64,000 nucleotides of DNA from Centropus unirufus (taxonomy: Eukaryota; Chordata; Aves; Cuculiformes; Centropidae). Made by a program: the position numbers and the translations under genes. The notes beneath the pieces are model-generated. The model was not told the DNA's origin. It ran no database searches and saw nothing but the letters and a program-made list of their open reading frames with translations. Location of the stretch: contig VYZI01000146.1 of the NCBI GenBank assembly GCA_013397695.1, forward strand, positions 186,001-250,000, given 5' to 3'. Below are positions 12,800 through 24,168 of the stretch, piece by piece; the first letter of the stretch is position 1; every line of letters starts with the position of its first letter.

Positions 12800-13760
12800 A
12801 GTAGGTCTTCCCCCATCACTGGTGGTACCATCAATTCCTCTTTTTCATCATCTTTCACGACCTGCTGGCTCTTACTTTTCAAAAATACTAATTTACTTTC
12901 ATTTCAGAAAAATAAATATATATATATAAATATCAGACTTAATCTCCTCTTTGACCTTATCTGACACTACAACTACTGCTCCAGCTGCCTTCTTCAGTTA
13001 ACTGATAAGTAAGCATATATTCACAATCACATCCTGAAGTTGTTTACTAATTTCACCATATGCCTCTACAACTTATCTCCCATCATTTGTACTCATCTAA
13101 ATCTGTTCAGATTCAGTGCTCCATACTGGAGCACTTCACATCTCACGTTTCTAATTGCTTTGTTGGCTTGCAGAAGATCCTTGTAATCCCTCATTCCAGC
13201 TTTCTGTAACACTTTCTTCGGATTCTGTTCCTGGTCTTCCAAATACTTATCCAAGTAATCTCAAAGACACAAATTCAATTTTGTCTATATGCTGACAGCA
13301 AACAAATCTGCCCACTAACTCTTAAACTGTACAGTTTCTTTACACATAATCTATTTTAAGGTTTTCCTATCTACTTGCACAACCAAAACTCTTGTACAAA
13401 CTCTTACAATGTCATCATATGTTTTTGTTGACAAGAAAGACAACTCTTCACATTGTTTCATTAGCTTACCCTTCTGTCATCACAATAAATAAAAGCTGCT
13501 TCTTTTAATTTTCAGAGATCTATATTGTCCATCTCTGCCCTTTCTCCTACCCTACTAACTCTCCTTTACTCCTCAAAAACTGACAGTGTATATTAGGACC
13601 ACACTGACTCCTACAACTTTACTGTTTCTTTATATTTTCTATCTGACCATACTAATCTTTGGTCTCTCATCTCTCATACAGCTTTGGGACCCCTTCTAGT
13701 TCTGTAGTTTTTAAGTGCATGGCACAGTGGGATCCTAGTCTGTTCCTTAGGCACCAATAT
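12800..13760 (+). mobile_element. Ancient CR1/L2-type LINE remnant (3' part of the RT ORF and 3' end)
   Basis: The plus strand is strongly pyrimidine-skewed: two 60-base lines at 13501 and 13621 have 4 G against 18 and 15 C. A frame at 13382-13405 reads TKTLVQTL, matching the AKTLVQALI motif I remember near the end of the reverse-transcriptase region of an old amniote LINE. The upstream bases (CAGTTTCTTTACACATAATC) and downstream bases follow that consensus. The 3' end near 13713-13750 has GCATGGCACAGTGGGATCCT, then TTAGGCACC, then an A/T-rich tail, matching a 3' end of GCCTAGCACAATGGGGCCCT and TAGGCRCTA. A segment near 12815-12840 (CATCACTGGTGGTACCATCA) fits the same ORF upstream, but spacing suggests extra or rearranged sequence at about 12960-13310. 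Many frame breaks: a fossil with no coding capacity. Clade assignment within CR1/L2/L3 is uncertain. Confidence 0.72.
12915..12928 (+). repeat. (TA)n run
   Basis: A run of alternating T and A inside the older LINE remnant, flanked by AAATA. Short and probably slippage-derived. Confidence 0.7.
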
Positions 13761-16090
13761 AAAAAAATTATAAAAAATAAAACAAAAATTATCATAAATT
13801 TTGCAGAGATACCTCTACCTAGGAAGTCTACCTAGAGCAAGAATTGAGTACAATCACTCTCCTGCTGATCTGTGGAAATAGAACAACAAAAAGATGTCAC
13901 AAACCTCTGGGTATTTAGTAGCCACCTTCAAGATTCAAAGAAAAACCTTGTATTCTAAACTAAAACAACATTCTTGGGAAACATTGTTATCAAGTATCTT
14001 GAATCCGTGGACCATGTTTCTCCCCCTCTGTTGCCTTAGTCAGCAAAAGAGAACTTAACTCTCACTGAGGGAGGTGCTCCCCTTTCAGTCCTCCTCCTCG
14101 TTCAGAACCCTTTGCTGAGCTTGAAATACTGCAAATATAGGGCATCAACACAAAACACTTGTTTCCAGAAATGCAGATCCGGTGGACAGCAACTAAAATC
14201 CAGGTTTTTCTGAGGAATATATAACAGCGAGCAACAGCTCCAACATTCTTAAAAAGGATTCCTTTTTTTTTCTAAAAAAACACAACTCTTTATCCTGGAG
14301 TCTCCATTCTTCCAGGGACGCTACCTTTCTGTAGGTGCTTTCATACTCTGACCATTGAAGCATATAGACTTCTGTCTAGAAAGGAAGGGGTCATTGCACA
14401 GGAAAAGGTCTGGAGACAGACCTTGGGTTTTATTGCGCCCTAATTCATCATCTTCTTAATTCCCTTCACAATTAAATGTGTATATTACTTAAGAGTCGTA
14501 TTGTGAAATCTTAATTAATGGTTGTAGAGCACATTTAGATGGCAAGATGATATAAATCCTGGGCATATAAACCATTATTTCTACACAATAAAGCCGTAGT
14601 TGTCTGTGTTTTTTTTTCTTTCTGTAGCTATGCACAGATTTTCTTCAGAGACTATCTTTAAATCTACAAACCCATCACAATAAAATCAACTGTTCTACTA
14701 ACCAGCCTTGGATATCTTTCAGGAGAACAAATGAGAGCATCATTGACTCAAGTATCTTGACAATCTTTCCTCTACAATATATAGGAGTTTTTTCCTGTCT
14801 TCTATACTTATATTAAATACAGTGTGTTTCATCAACAGCTTGAAAAATGCAAGTGAATGAGCATCTTTCATACTTTAACAGCATATGAAAAAAGCTGATA
14901 AGGCAAGGAAGGTGAGGCAAGCTCAACGTGAGAAGAAATTATTTCCACTTGAGGTTGATCCCTGACTCTGCTGAACCCTGGTATTTTTTATAAGGGAAAA
15001 GTCCTGGTTGTTTTTTTTTAACATTTGAAACCATTCTAAAGCAGGTTATATATCCTCCACTCTAATTGGTTCTGGCACACCAGATGTATAACCTGAACGT
15101 TTTTATTAATTGCTTTGCATCACATTGTACCAAATATTTGTTTCCTTGGACAGACTTGAAGTACCTGGTTATGAAGAAACCCAACTGATACTTTTTAATT
15201 GTGAAACTATCTGTTCTCGTGCAAAGCTCTTGTATAAAATTGGTTACACCTCCAAATCCCATAATTAAAACATTAGAGAAATAAATCAACTAGAGAATGA
15301 CCATTTACCTGCTATTTTTTTTTATCCATGAGCTGAAGGAATAAAAAGTAGTCATAAACACCCGCTAACATAGTAGATGCAATTTCTTGCTTATAGACAT
15401 CAGCATAAACTATTAAAACCTAAAGAATCCTTTGATTTCAGCAGTTCTGTTGAAGCTCAACAAGTCATCAAGCTCAGTACTGGCAATTTCTGAGTGTCTA
15501 CCTCTGTAGTTTCTTGGCAATTGTGAATGAATCTCCATTTAAAATTCTAGAGGGGAATTTGTGAGTCCTGAGGCTGACTTGAGTTCCTGCCTGTTTATGA
15601 CTGTTTCAAATGGGATAAAATACTGTTACATTTTTAAATATACCTGGCAAACTTAATTCTCTAATTAGCCAATCAAGCTATTATTACAAATTTAGAGCTG
15701 ATAGCTCATATCGAAATTGTGACCTCTTTGTTGCTGTGAAAAGATATATATGTGAATGATGGTACAAAACTCCTTGGTGTGAAGTTTTAGACTAGATACA
15801 CAATATTCTACAGGCCTAATTCTACTTCCTTAATCTCTCATCCATTGTTCACTGCATGTGGTGATTATGCAAGTTACTTGGCTTCAGATCTTTTCATTCT
15901 CTTCACCTAGGCAAATTCTGACTGCAACTCAGCAACAGTTTTCATATTTAGATCATTTACATAACAATGTTATATATTTCATAGAACAAGCAAGATCAAT
16001 TCTTATGGGCAATCCAGGGGAATACCTACCCGCTGAGATACATTCTGGAAATGCTGTTCTATCACCCTACCTGGCAATTTTTCTTTGTTT
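13761..16090. other. Intronic sequence, no gene seen
   Basis: No recognisable gene. An open frame of 132 codons (15858-16256, plus) continues into the following tandem repeat. It shows no domain and no family resemblance. Confidence 0.5.
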
Positions 16091-16147
16091 ACAAAATAAA
16101 TCCTACATACAAATAAAATCCTACGTACAAATAAATCCTATATACAG
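16091..16147 (+). repeat. Three-copy 16-18 bp tandem repeat
   Basis: Three imperfect copies of ACAAATAAATCCTACAT: ACAAAATAAATCCTACAT, ACAAATAAAATCCTACGT and ACAAATAAATCCTATAT. Copy differences are point changes and one-base A-run length changes, as expected of an old slippage duplication. Confidence 0.85.
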
Positions 16148-19100
16148 CTACTTTCCTACTCTGATGAGACAGAAGATATTTGTGCTAGTTTTGATTTTTC
16201 ATTTCTCTTCTCTCCTCCGTCCTCTACTAAACCAGACATATCTGTATCAGAACTGATAATCAAGTCAAATTACAGTTCAGGTAATTAAACTGTTTAACAC
16301 ATCCTTCTTCAATTCTAGTTAAAAGCTAGAATACAATGTCACTGTGAGCCATTAAATCCTACTCCTCCCTAGAAATGGATACATATGAGATGAAGTGAGT
16401 CTTCCATGTAGTTTCTAAAGGATGTAGGATGAAATGTGCCATGTAAATGTAAGATACGCTTTCTCATAGTCCAGTATCTTAGTGAAAGGTTGTAATTAGC
16501 GTAAGCACTGCTTAACAGAAGAGCTTTGCCTTCAACATATCCTGACAAGATGTACATTAATATGTGTTGGATATAAAAAGAATCTTGTAGTAAAATATCA
16601 TAATGAGGGTCTGAAGAAGCTTTGAAATCAATATATGACAAGTTACTGAAATCAGGGAGGCCTGACTTGTTCTGCTAAGAGTAGCTAGTAGATAGACTTG
16701 GTTTTATTTGACCTTAAATTTCCTGCAATTGTTTTTCTTCCTGGTGAGCTTGAAATTCCTTAAATGTTAAAGGATTTTGTTGGTGTTGCTGTTTTGGTTG
16801 CTTCTTGAATCTTATTTTGTTTTATACAAGATACAGTGAATGCTTAAACCAGAAAGAAATGCTAAGAGAGCAGAATGTTCTTAGCACTGGTGAGTATTTC
16901 AAGCCTGTGATTTATTTGCAATGTAGTTCAATTATTAAAAATAGACAGTATTTTTATATCTTTCAATTCTGCTATACCCCAAATCACAATAGCCAGATAT
17001 TTTCCATTAGTGTTTGATAGCATGTGGTTACTGAGGCCATAAAAAAAATAAAGGGCACTTGCAGTTTTAGTATAAACTATGATTAATTTTTATTAGGATG
17101 ATGCATTTATATATTATAAACTGACAATTTATTTTTAGACTTTTTCCCTGCAAGTTTAGTAGTTTCCATTGGTGCAGAATGCAAAATTGTGTAGGAGATA
17201 TTTGAGTGTCTAAAACGATGTATGATAAATGAAGTAGCATGCTACTTATACGCTTATCATGTTCCCTGACTAGCAACAGGTTCAGCAAAGGGCACAGCCA
17301 GTAAATGAAATTTTCCACCAGGACAATATATCATCACAAGAAATGTATGCGTTAGAAACTTACAAGCTTGCTCAAGATGCGGACAAGCTGTGAAATGGTA
17401 AAAAATGAAAAGTAGAAAGAGCATATAGTAAATTCCAAATTCAGCTGTATTTCCATATTGGCTGAGCCTGGTGCTTTAACTGTTTGAAGTCATGTAGTTT
17501 AGAAAATAATAAACATACACACAAATTTAGCTCAGTTTTAATGCTAAGATAAACTTCCTTCATCAGATATCCTTTAACTTCTTTTGAGAAAATAAACTGT
17601 AAATCACTGAGTGAGAATATTTTTAAATCCCCTGCAGAGTCACAATAAAAGCAACATCTTTAAATGCATATTTCTTCCTCAGAGTTCCAGTTTGAAAATC
17701 TGCTCCAGGAAATGTTTATCATAACTTTCAACACTCTGTGGAGAGCACTAATTAAAAATAATAATAAAAAAACTAAGAAAAAAAGAGGAATGGTATCTAT
17801 ATATTTCCCAGTGGATTTTAGTTTGTTTACAAAAACATTTCATAAGGTAAAATTCTGAAAAATAACCATGGAATCCTAACATCCTATAAACACTACGATT
17901 TTATTGCAGAAAGATACACCAAATACCAAGGTGAAGCTTCTTGGCATTCTGCTAGTAGGTGGAATCACAGCTAAAAATACATTGAGAGTGCCTGTTTTTA
18001 TGGCTACCAGCTGCACAGCCTCACTGAAGAGAGATGAACATTGGAAAAACTGGTCAAATTCTGCCTTTGTATCTGAAAAAAAGCTTGTGAAGTATCTTGA
18101 AATTTAATCATTACACTGCAAGAAATCTGGCAAAATGACATCGGTTGGTGTCTGTGTATTATGGTAAGGTCTGTATTTAAATGCTTAAGCAATTTTCTAA
18201 ACTGAGTAGCAAATGCTGTTCTTTTCTCACGTCCTCACTGGATAAAACACACCTCCAGAGAGATTTGGCTGATTTAGTTTTACTGTGCACAGTCATTTTA
18301 AAACCAGCAGAACATGCTTTGGACCATAATGTTTTTCTATTGCTTTTTTTTTTTTTCCCCTGAGAAGTCTCCCTCCCTGACAAGTGCTTCGTATTTAGTC
18401 CCATGTGTTTAGGCTTCCTATTTTCCTCTCACTATGGCAAAATCTTGACCTGACTGAAATCAGGAAATTCTGGTATTCCACGGGGCCATGACTTCTCTTC
18501 ATGTTTTTTACTTAAGTCCAGGCTTTCCTGATTTACGTCCTTTGACATAATGCTCGATGTTTTCGAGCCTCAAAGTCTATTTGGATTTATTGTTTCTCTG
18601 TCTATCATAGATCTAGATTTGATTTTAATTTTGTGAATTCCTCTAACCTTTTACTTTTATAATATTAATTCATAAACAAACTTTCCATGCTCATACAGAC
18701 TGCTGTCTTTTGAAGCACAATGATTCAAGTCTAAAAACATACACAAAATAAGGCAACAAGTGCTCTTTGGGGTTACAACAGACAGAATTCAACAAAGTCC
18801 ATGCTCTTTCTAGAACATGAGGCTAGACCCTGTCTAGTCATAGTCCTCTGAAAATGTAGCTCTGAATTCCCAGTTTTGGTAACAGCAGTCTAAGAACTAA
18901 CTGTCTAAGTGAAATTAATTTTGCAACTCAGAGGAAAATGAGACCACTTACTGCAAGACTCCAGTTTGTCCTTTGCTCTCTTATAGAAATCTCATAGTCT
19001 TTGCTATATCTGGAACAAATGACCTAGCCTAATTGGGTGATAATGAAATGTCAAGAGTTTATGCACTGTCTGGTTAACTTTTTCACTGCCAGGACTGACA

Positions 19101-20979
19101 TGAGGAGACCCCCATGGGCGCTGTTACCATTTTCAGAGTGTTGGTATCTCCTCTGTCAGCTCTTTGTGCCAGCGTCTGAGCTCAAACACTCAGGCACTGA
19201 AGCCAAGCCCTCTTATTCATTCACAAAGTAGTTTTCAAACTACTATTTCTCAATTTCTTTCTTGCTGTATATCATACCCACCTCATTGGACTACTGGCAT
19301 ATTTTCAGTGCTATTTGTTTCATCCTGCCTCGTGGGATGGGTTGAAACTGCAATGAATCATAGCTTCCACAGAGTTTCTGTTCTTTCCACCAGTGTTTCC
19401 TATTACCCAGGATTGTTTCCTTGTCCCATAATTTTTTTTGTATTCTTTTGTTTAACTTATCAAATTGCCATTAACATCCTTGAAACATTCTGCACAAATA
19501 CTACAAAATATAGACCTCATTCATTTTTTCTTGTTTTACACAGAGAAAGGAGACCTGCAGTTAACCCTGATATCATCTTTTTCTTTGCCACCTTCTCAGG
19601 GGTGTGAATGAAAGAAAATTGAGCATCACCGCTGCTGCCATGGCATAATTCAACATGAACAACTTTGAATATTTGCAAATTATTAACATTGTCAGAGATA
19701 AAATCTTTTGGAAGGACCATAAAAATTAATGATTTTAGTTGGCAAAGGAATATGTTTCTTTAACTGTTTTGTAGCTTTTTGATCTGCTACTTCGATAACT
19801 TTGTAATAGTTTGTACCTTCTGAGACAAATAATGTACTTATCACTACAAATAGTACTATTCCATAAATTGTGATGTGGAGTATCACAGAATCTTAATTAA
19901 GGGGGACTGCAATGATTTAACTTTTGTATCTGGTTTCAAAAGCCTGGGGACATCTTCCTCTCAGTCTATATGACCCAGTGGTCTCTAAAGGAGGCATTTA
20001 GTACCTTTGTGGCTCCTAAAATTCATTCTGCTTTCTTCCTTAAAAACTTCTGCATTCTTATCACTCTCTGGCATTATAAGCACTTGCCTTTATGGGTATA
20101 ATTAGTAAAAAAATAAAGCAAAGAAAAAAAATGCCACAATCCTCAAGAAATAAGTGCTGAAAAAAGATGTTGTTTACAAAATAAATTCTCTGTTGCAGAC
20201 TGTAGGAAACGAATGAGCTGCCTATTCAAGTGTCATGGTTATTCTTGCTTTAATGTGCTGTACAGATACTAAGTTTATATGCTAGGTTCTGCATTCAAAG
20301 CAACATTTAAGCAATGATTTTTTCAACTCTTTGAAACTTCCATGGATTTTTCAATAAGCAGTTCTTTTCAACCTAGCTAAAGATGGTTAGGACCTTTGTC
20401 AAGTAGCAGCTTTACAGCTCAGACCAGGACAACTCACGCTGCCCTTAAAGAGCAATCTTTTCCATTTAGAGGGTCATGGAAAGCCATGAGAAACAGCAAA
20501 TGGAGTTAAGAGATCTGTCCTTACCATCTTTAACTCTCTGAAGATGACATAAGGAATCATCAACTAGCAGTGTAAGTATCCTCAATTTATAATATTACAG
20601 CACTACCTTGTAGTTTGTTATTTTAGACAAAAAAAAACCTCCAGCATGGGGCAGCACTCAAAGACTGTCGACAAATATTTCAAAGTACATTAATGAACCT
20701 TTCCCTCATACAACACAAGACCAAGGGGAATACAGCTCTCCTTGCATTTTCCTTCCTGCTTAATGAACAAAGTGTACTTAATCTTGATTTTACAGGAATT
20801 CCTCTGTTGCCATTATGACACCAGTCAACTATTGATTTTAATGATACAAGATTATCCCTGATAATCACCCTGAAAAGGTGAATGAATTCATTCCATGAAT
20901 TCATGGATATTGCAGGATTAATATACTTATTTATTGGGGGATGGGAGGGATGAAAGAGAGAGAGGCAAAAGAGAAAGAG
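16148..20979. other. Intronic sequence, no gene seen
   Basis: A T14 run lies at 18343-18356. A 147-codon open frame at 19164-19607 (plus) is Phe/Ser/Ile-rich with no recognisable domain. From 20949 the sequence is purine-rich and runs into the assembly gap. No interspersed repeat identified. Confidence 0.5.
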
Positions 20980-20989
20980 NNNNNNNNNN
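20980..20989. other. Assembly gap (10 N)
   Basis: Ten N directly after a GA-rich stretch (GAGAAAGAG). The gap probably hides more of a GA microsatellite, and the true length is unknown. Confidence 0.98.
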
Positions 20990-23900
20990 CTTATGTAAAA
21001 TAATCTTCCCAGTCTTTAAAAGCCTACAAAAATTAAATGTTGTCAATAAAGATTTGGTAGCATTTTAAACTAAGTCCACTGGAAACAGAGGCCATTTAAC
21101 TAGGGTCAGGAAGAAAGACAATAGGAAAAAATGGGCTTTTGTGGTTCATTTACTCCACTGCCTCAGAAGTAAAACTTGCTGATTGCAAGTGCTACGAGTC
21201 TGAGGTTACCTGAACTTCATATTAACTTAACAAATAAAGAACTTTACGATGAAATGGATATCTTCATTGGAAAATCCCCAACTACTTTGTGGTGTGTGGA
21301 GATGTTATCTGATCAGTCAGTGATGTACTTGTGGTTTGTAAAATTGGGGACCCTGAAGATCAGCAGAGCCAAAGTCTCTTCCCTGGGGCCTTTTTACTCC
21401 TCTGACACTTACTGAAAACCTACCAGCAATGCGCCCTCAAGAGTACCAATCATTAACTCATTCAAAGTCACAGGCACAGGAGTCTGGGGTTAGCAACTAT
21501 TAATTAGTGTAATTATTCCCAGGATGACAATTCCAGCTGCAGGATCCACTTAACATCTATTCTCAAATCTTGTATTTCTGCAATGCTAATGTTTCTAATA
21601 GGTTCATTTACTGATTACATTCACTCTGGTATATTGTTTCAGATGGACAGGATGGAAAGCCGATACCTAATATTGACCTTAACAGTATCCTGTGATTAGA
21701 AAGGCTGCTTCTACGATCATTAGCCACATCATTCTATTAAAAAACAGATATACTGTTTGTGGTAGATTTGTGATAATTTTCACCTTTCAAATATGCTTAC
21801 TAAATTAATTTCCTGGAGAAATAAAATGGTGTGTTTCAAACGAGAATCTTCAATAACGCACCCATTCGGGCTAATATGTTGCATATATTAGTTGCAGAAT
21901 TTGATATTTCAGACTGTTTCAGTTAACAGTGATATGCACATGGTAGAATTTCAAACCTGATTCTCCATTCTTCGTTAGAAAAAGAAAAGAACAGTGAGAA
22001 GAAGTATAAACTTACTATCTACAAGCCTACTATCTGTGTTTTCTTGGCAGTGTTTGAATCCTGCATGGTACTGAGTCATGCCGAAACTGTGTAGTTCAAA
22101 GAAACTAGAATACTCAGCATGCGTTTAAATCAGACCTATATATTTTCTAAATGGACAGAGAAATAGAAATTGCATAAATCTAGTTTCAGCTGCTTAGGTA
22201 TTCTTACACAACACTCTTGTGAACAGGGAGATAAGATGTCCACAACAAACACGACTTCAGTGGATGGAGAGATAATTGATTTAATAATAGAAGAAATAAG
22301 CCCTTAATGGGAAGTTTTTTTTCTAGATTTTGAAAATTTGAGGTATTTTAAATCCATGATGTGACTAAGTTATCCAGATGCTTTCATAGATCCTAGAAAT
22401 TCCAAAGAATATTAATCTTTTGCTTTATATCAGAGCTTTATATTTCAAAGAGCATAAACCATAATAAATCAGAATTTATCACACACAGAGACTATGGAAG
22501 AAAGATTATCTGTTGGATAAGCCTACAAGAGTTCCTCTTTCTAATACCAGTAAAATCTGGATTATTGAAGCAGGAGGAAAATTTTCTAGTACAAAAGCAG
22601 ACGAAGGGTTATTCTGACATGTTGCATGTTCTTCATTCTCCAAGAAAGTGACAGCAAGAGCAATCAGGGGTGTTGTACGCTGAATATCAGCATTCAAAAG
22701 GGATAGCAGAACAGAAGCATGGTGGTATGTTTTCTGGAGAAGCTTTAATTCTTTTCTCTTGCTATGCTGATGAGTCAAAAATCAAAAAATAAAATATCGT
22801 GTTCATATAGGGTTTCAGAGTGGTAATGTGCTACTTTACTAGATATTTTAAAGGGTCTCCTGTATAGTGCCTCAACTATGTAGAAGTAAGTGGAAGCAGC
22901 AGTGTTGCTTTTAAATGTGCTGCTATGTTGTATTTGTGAACATTTGATGTTCTTCTTTAATAACCTCGAGTAAAAGGCTGAATGAATTCAACAACAGTAG
23001 CTGAAAAAAGTGAAATGATTCATATTATAGGAAAATGGAGAAAAGGATACAGGACTCTCCACTGAACACAATCCTATATTGTAGGCAATCTGTGATAACA
23101 CCCTTTTCATTTCAGTTCAGTCCCATAAAATTACCACTAACATTACAACTCATGCAGAACACAGATAAATGTAAAAATGTCACAGAATTCTTCCAGATGG
23201 GACTTTTAGTTCCACTAGATCACCATCTACTTTTTTACTTGTCTAATATTTCATTACAACCTTCCATAAGTTAATTTTCTTTCCACTGACCATGTAAATC
23301 ACAAATCAATTTTCATTTAAAATGCCTGACTACAGATTGCTCCTGAAAGCTCAAAGCATATGCTTCAGTGAGCTCTCCAACATTCTTAATGCACATTAGA
23401 AAAATGTTGTGGTTTTTTTAGAAATCTTTTTAAAGGAATTAATTTTACATTAAAGTCTGGCATGAGACCCAAGTAGTGGTACTGCTCCCTACCCTCTCCT
23501 CCCCCCACATCTAAAAATCATGTATATATTTGAAATGTAACCGTATGTAGAACTAAAAGTCTTTCAAGACAATGACATTCATTTCTAAACCAAAAATACA
23601 GGCAAGAATATAAACTGCTTTAGATTTGCAGAAAGCAGGCATGATTACTTAATCCCAAAACCCTACTGCAATCATGTACTTCTCTAGGGGAAAGAAGACA
23701 GAAAAGGAAGAAAAGGAGGAAAACCACTCACAGTTCAGCTATTGGCTGTGCTTTATTTGAACTATTCTGTTTCTCATATTCTAACAGAACCTTTGTCTGG
23801 GCTAAAATATATGACTGAATATTGCTAACTTTACTCATGGAAGCAGACACTCTAAAATCAATGGGATATGCCTGTGAGACAAGCAGGAGTCAGCGTTTAA

Positions 23901-24030
23901 AGCAATCTGTAAGAAATGTTTTACAGGAATGCCTAAAAAATATCTTGAAACAGTATTCTCTGAAATGTTACTTCCTTACCTTAAATATAGTGCCCTCCGC
24001 CCTAAAATATATATAAACATTCATTTGGTA
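20990..24030. other. Intronic sequence, no gene seen
   Basis: AT-rich single-copy sequence. Open frames are at most 90 codons and unrecognised. No repeats identified. Confidence 0.5.
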
Positions 24031-24168
24031 GACTGGACTTGGGAAACCTGGCTTGTATGGCTGGTTTTGCTACTGTCTTGCTGAGAAACACAGGATAGTC
24101 ACTTTGCTACTCTGTGCCTCAGTTTCCACATTAGTAAAAAGTGAATCGTTAAAGTGAGGCCTTTTCAC
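24031..24168 (+). mobile_element. MIR-like (CORE-SINE) fragment
   Basis: Reads GACTTGGGAAACCTGG, then GGTTTTGCTACTGTCTTGCTG, then TAGTCACTTTGCTACTCTG and TGCCTCAGTTTCCACAT..GTAAAA. This follows the MIR/CORE-SINE order as I remember it: ACCTGGGTTC, GGCTCTGCCACT, AAGTCACTT, CTCTGTGCCTCAGTTTCC, ATCTGTAAAATGGG. The tRNA-derived promoter head is not preserved well enough to score. The many substitutions fit an element that was active before birds diversified. Confidence 0.8.

Noticed and set aside
15858..16256. 132-codon plus-strand frame
   Set aside because: No family resemblance, AT-driven composition, and it runs into a three-copy tandem repeat.
19164..19607. 147-codon plus-strand frame with hydrophobic stretches
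   Set aside because: The hydrophobicity follows T-rich DNA. There is no coherent membrane topology, domain or splice context.
19870..19900. TATCACAGAATCTT as a reverse CR1 tail
   Set aside because: Only a short match to the CR1 terminal repeat; the adjoining 'GGTTGGAAGAGACC'-type sequence is absent.
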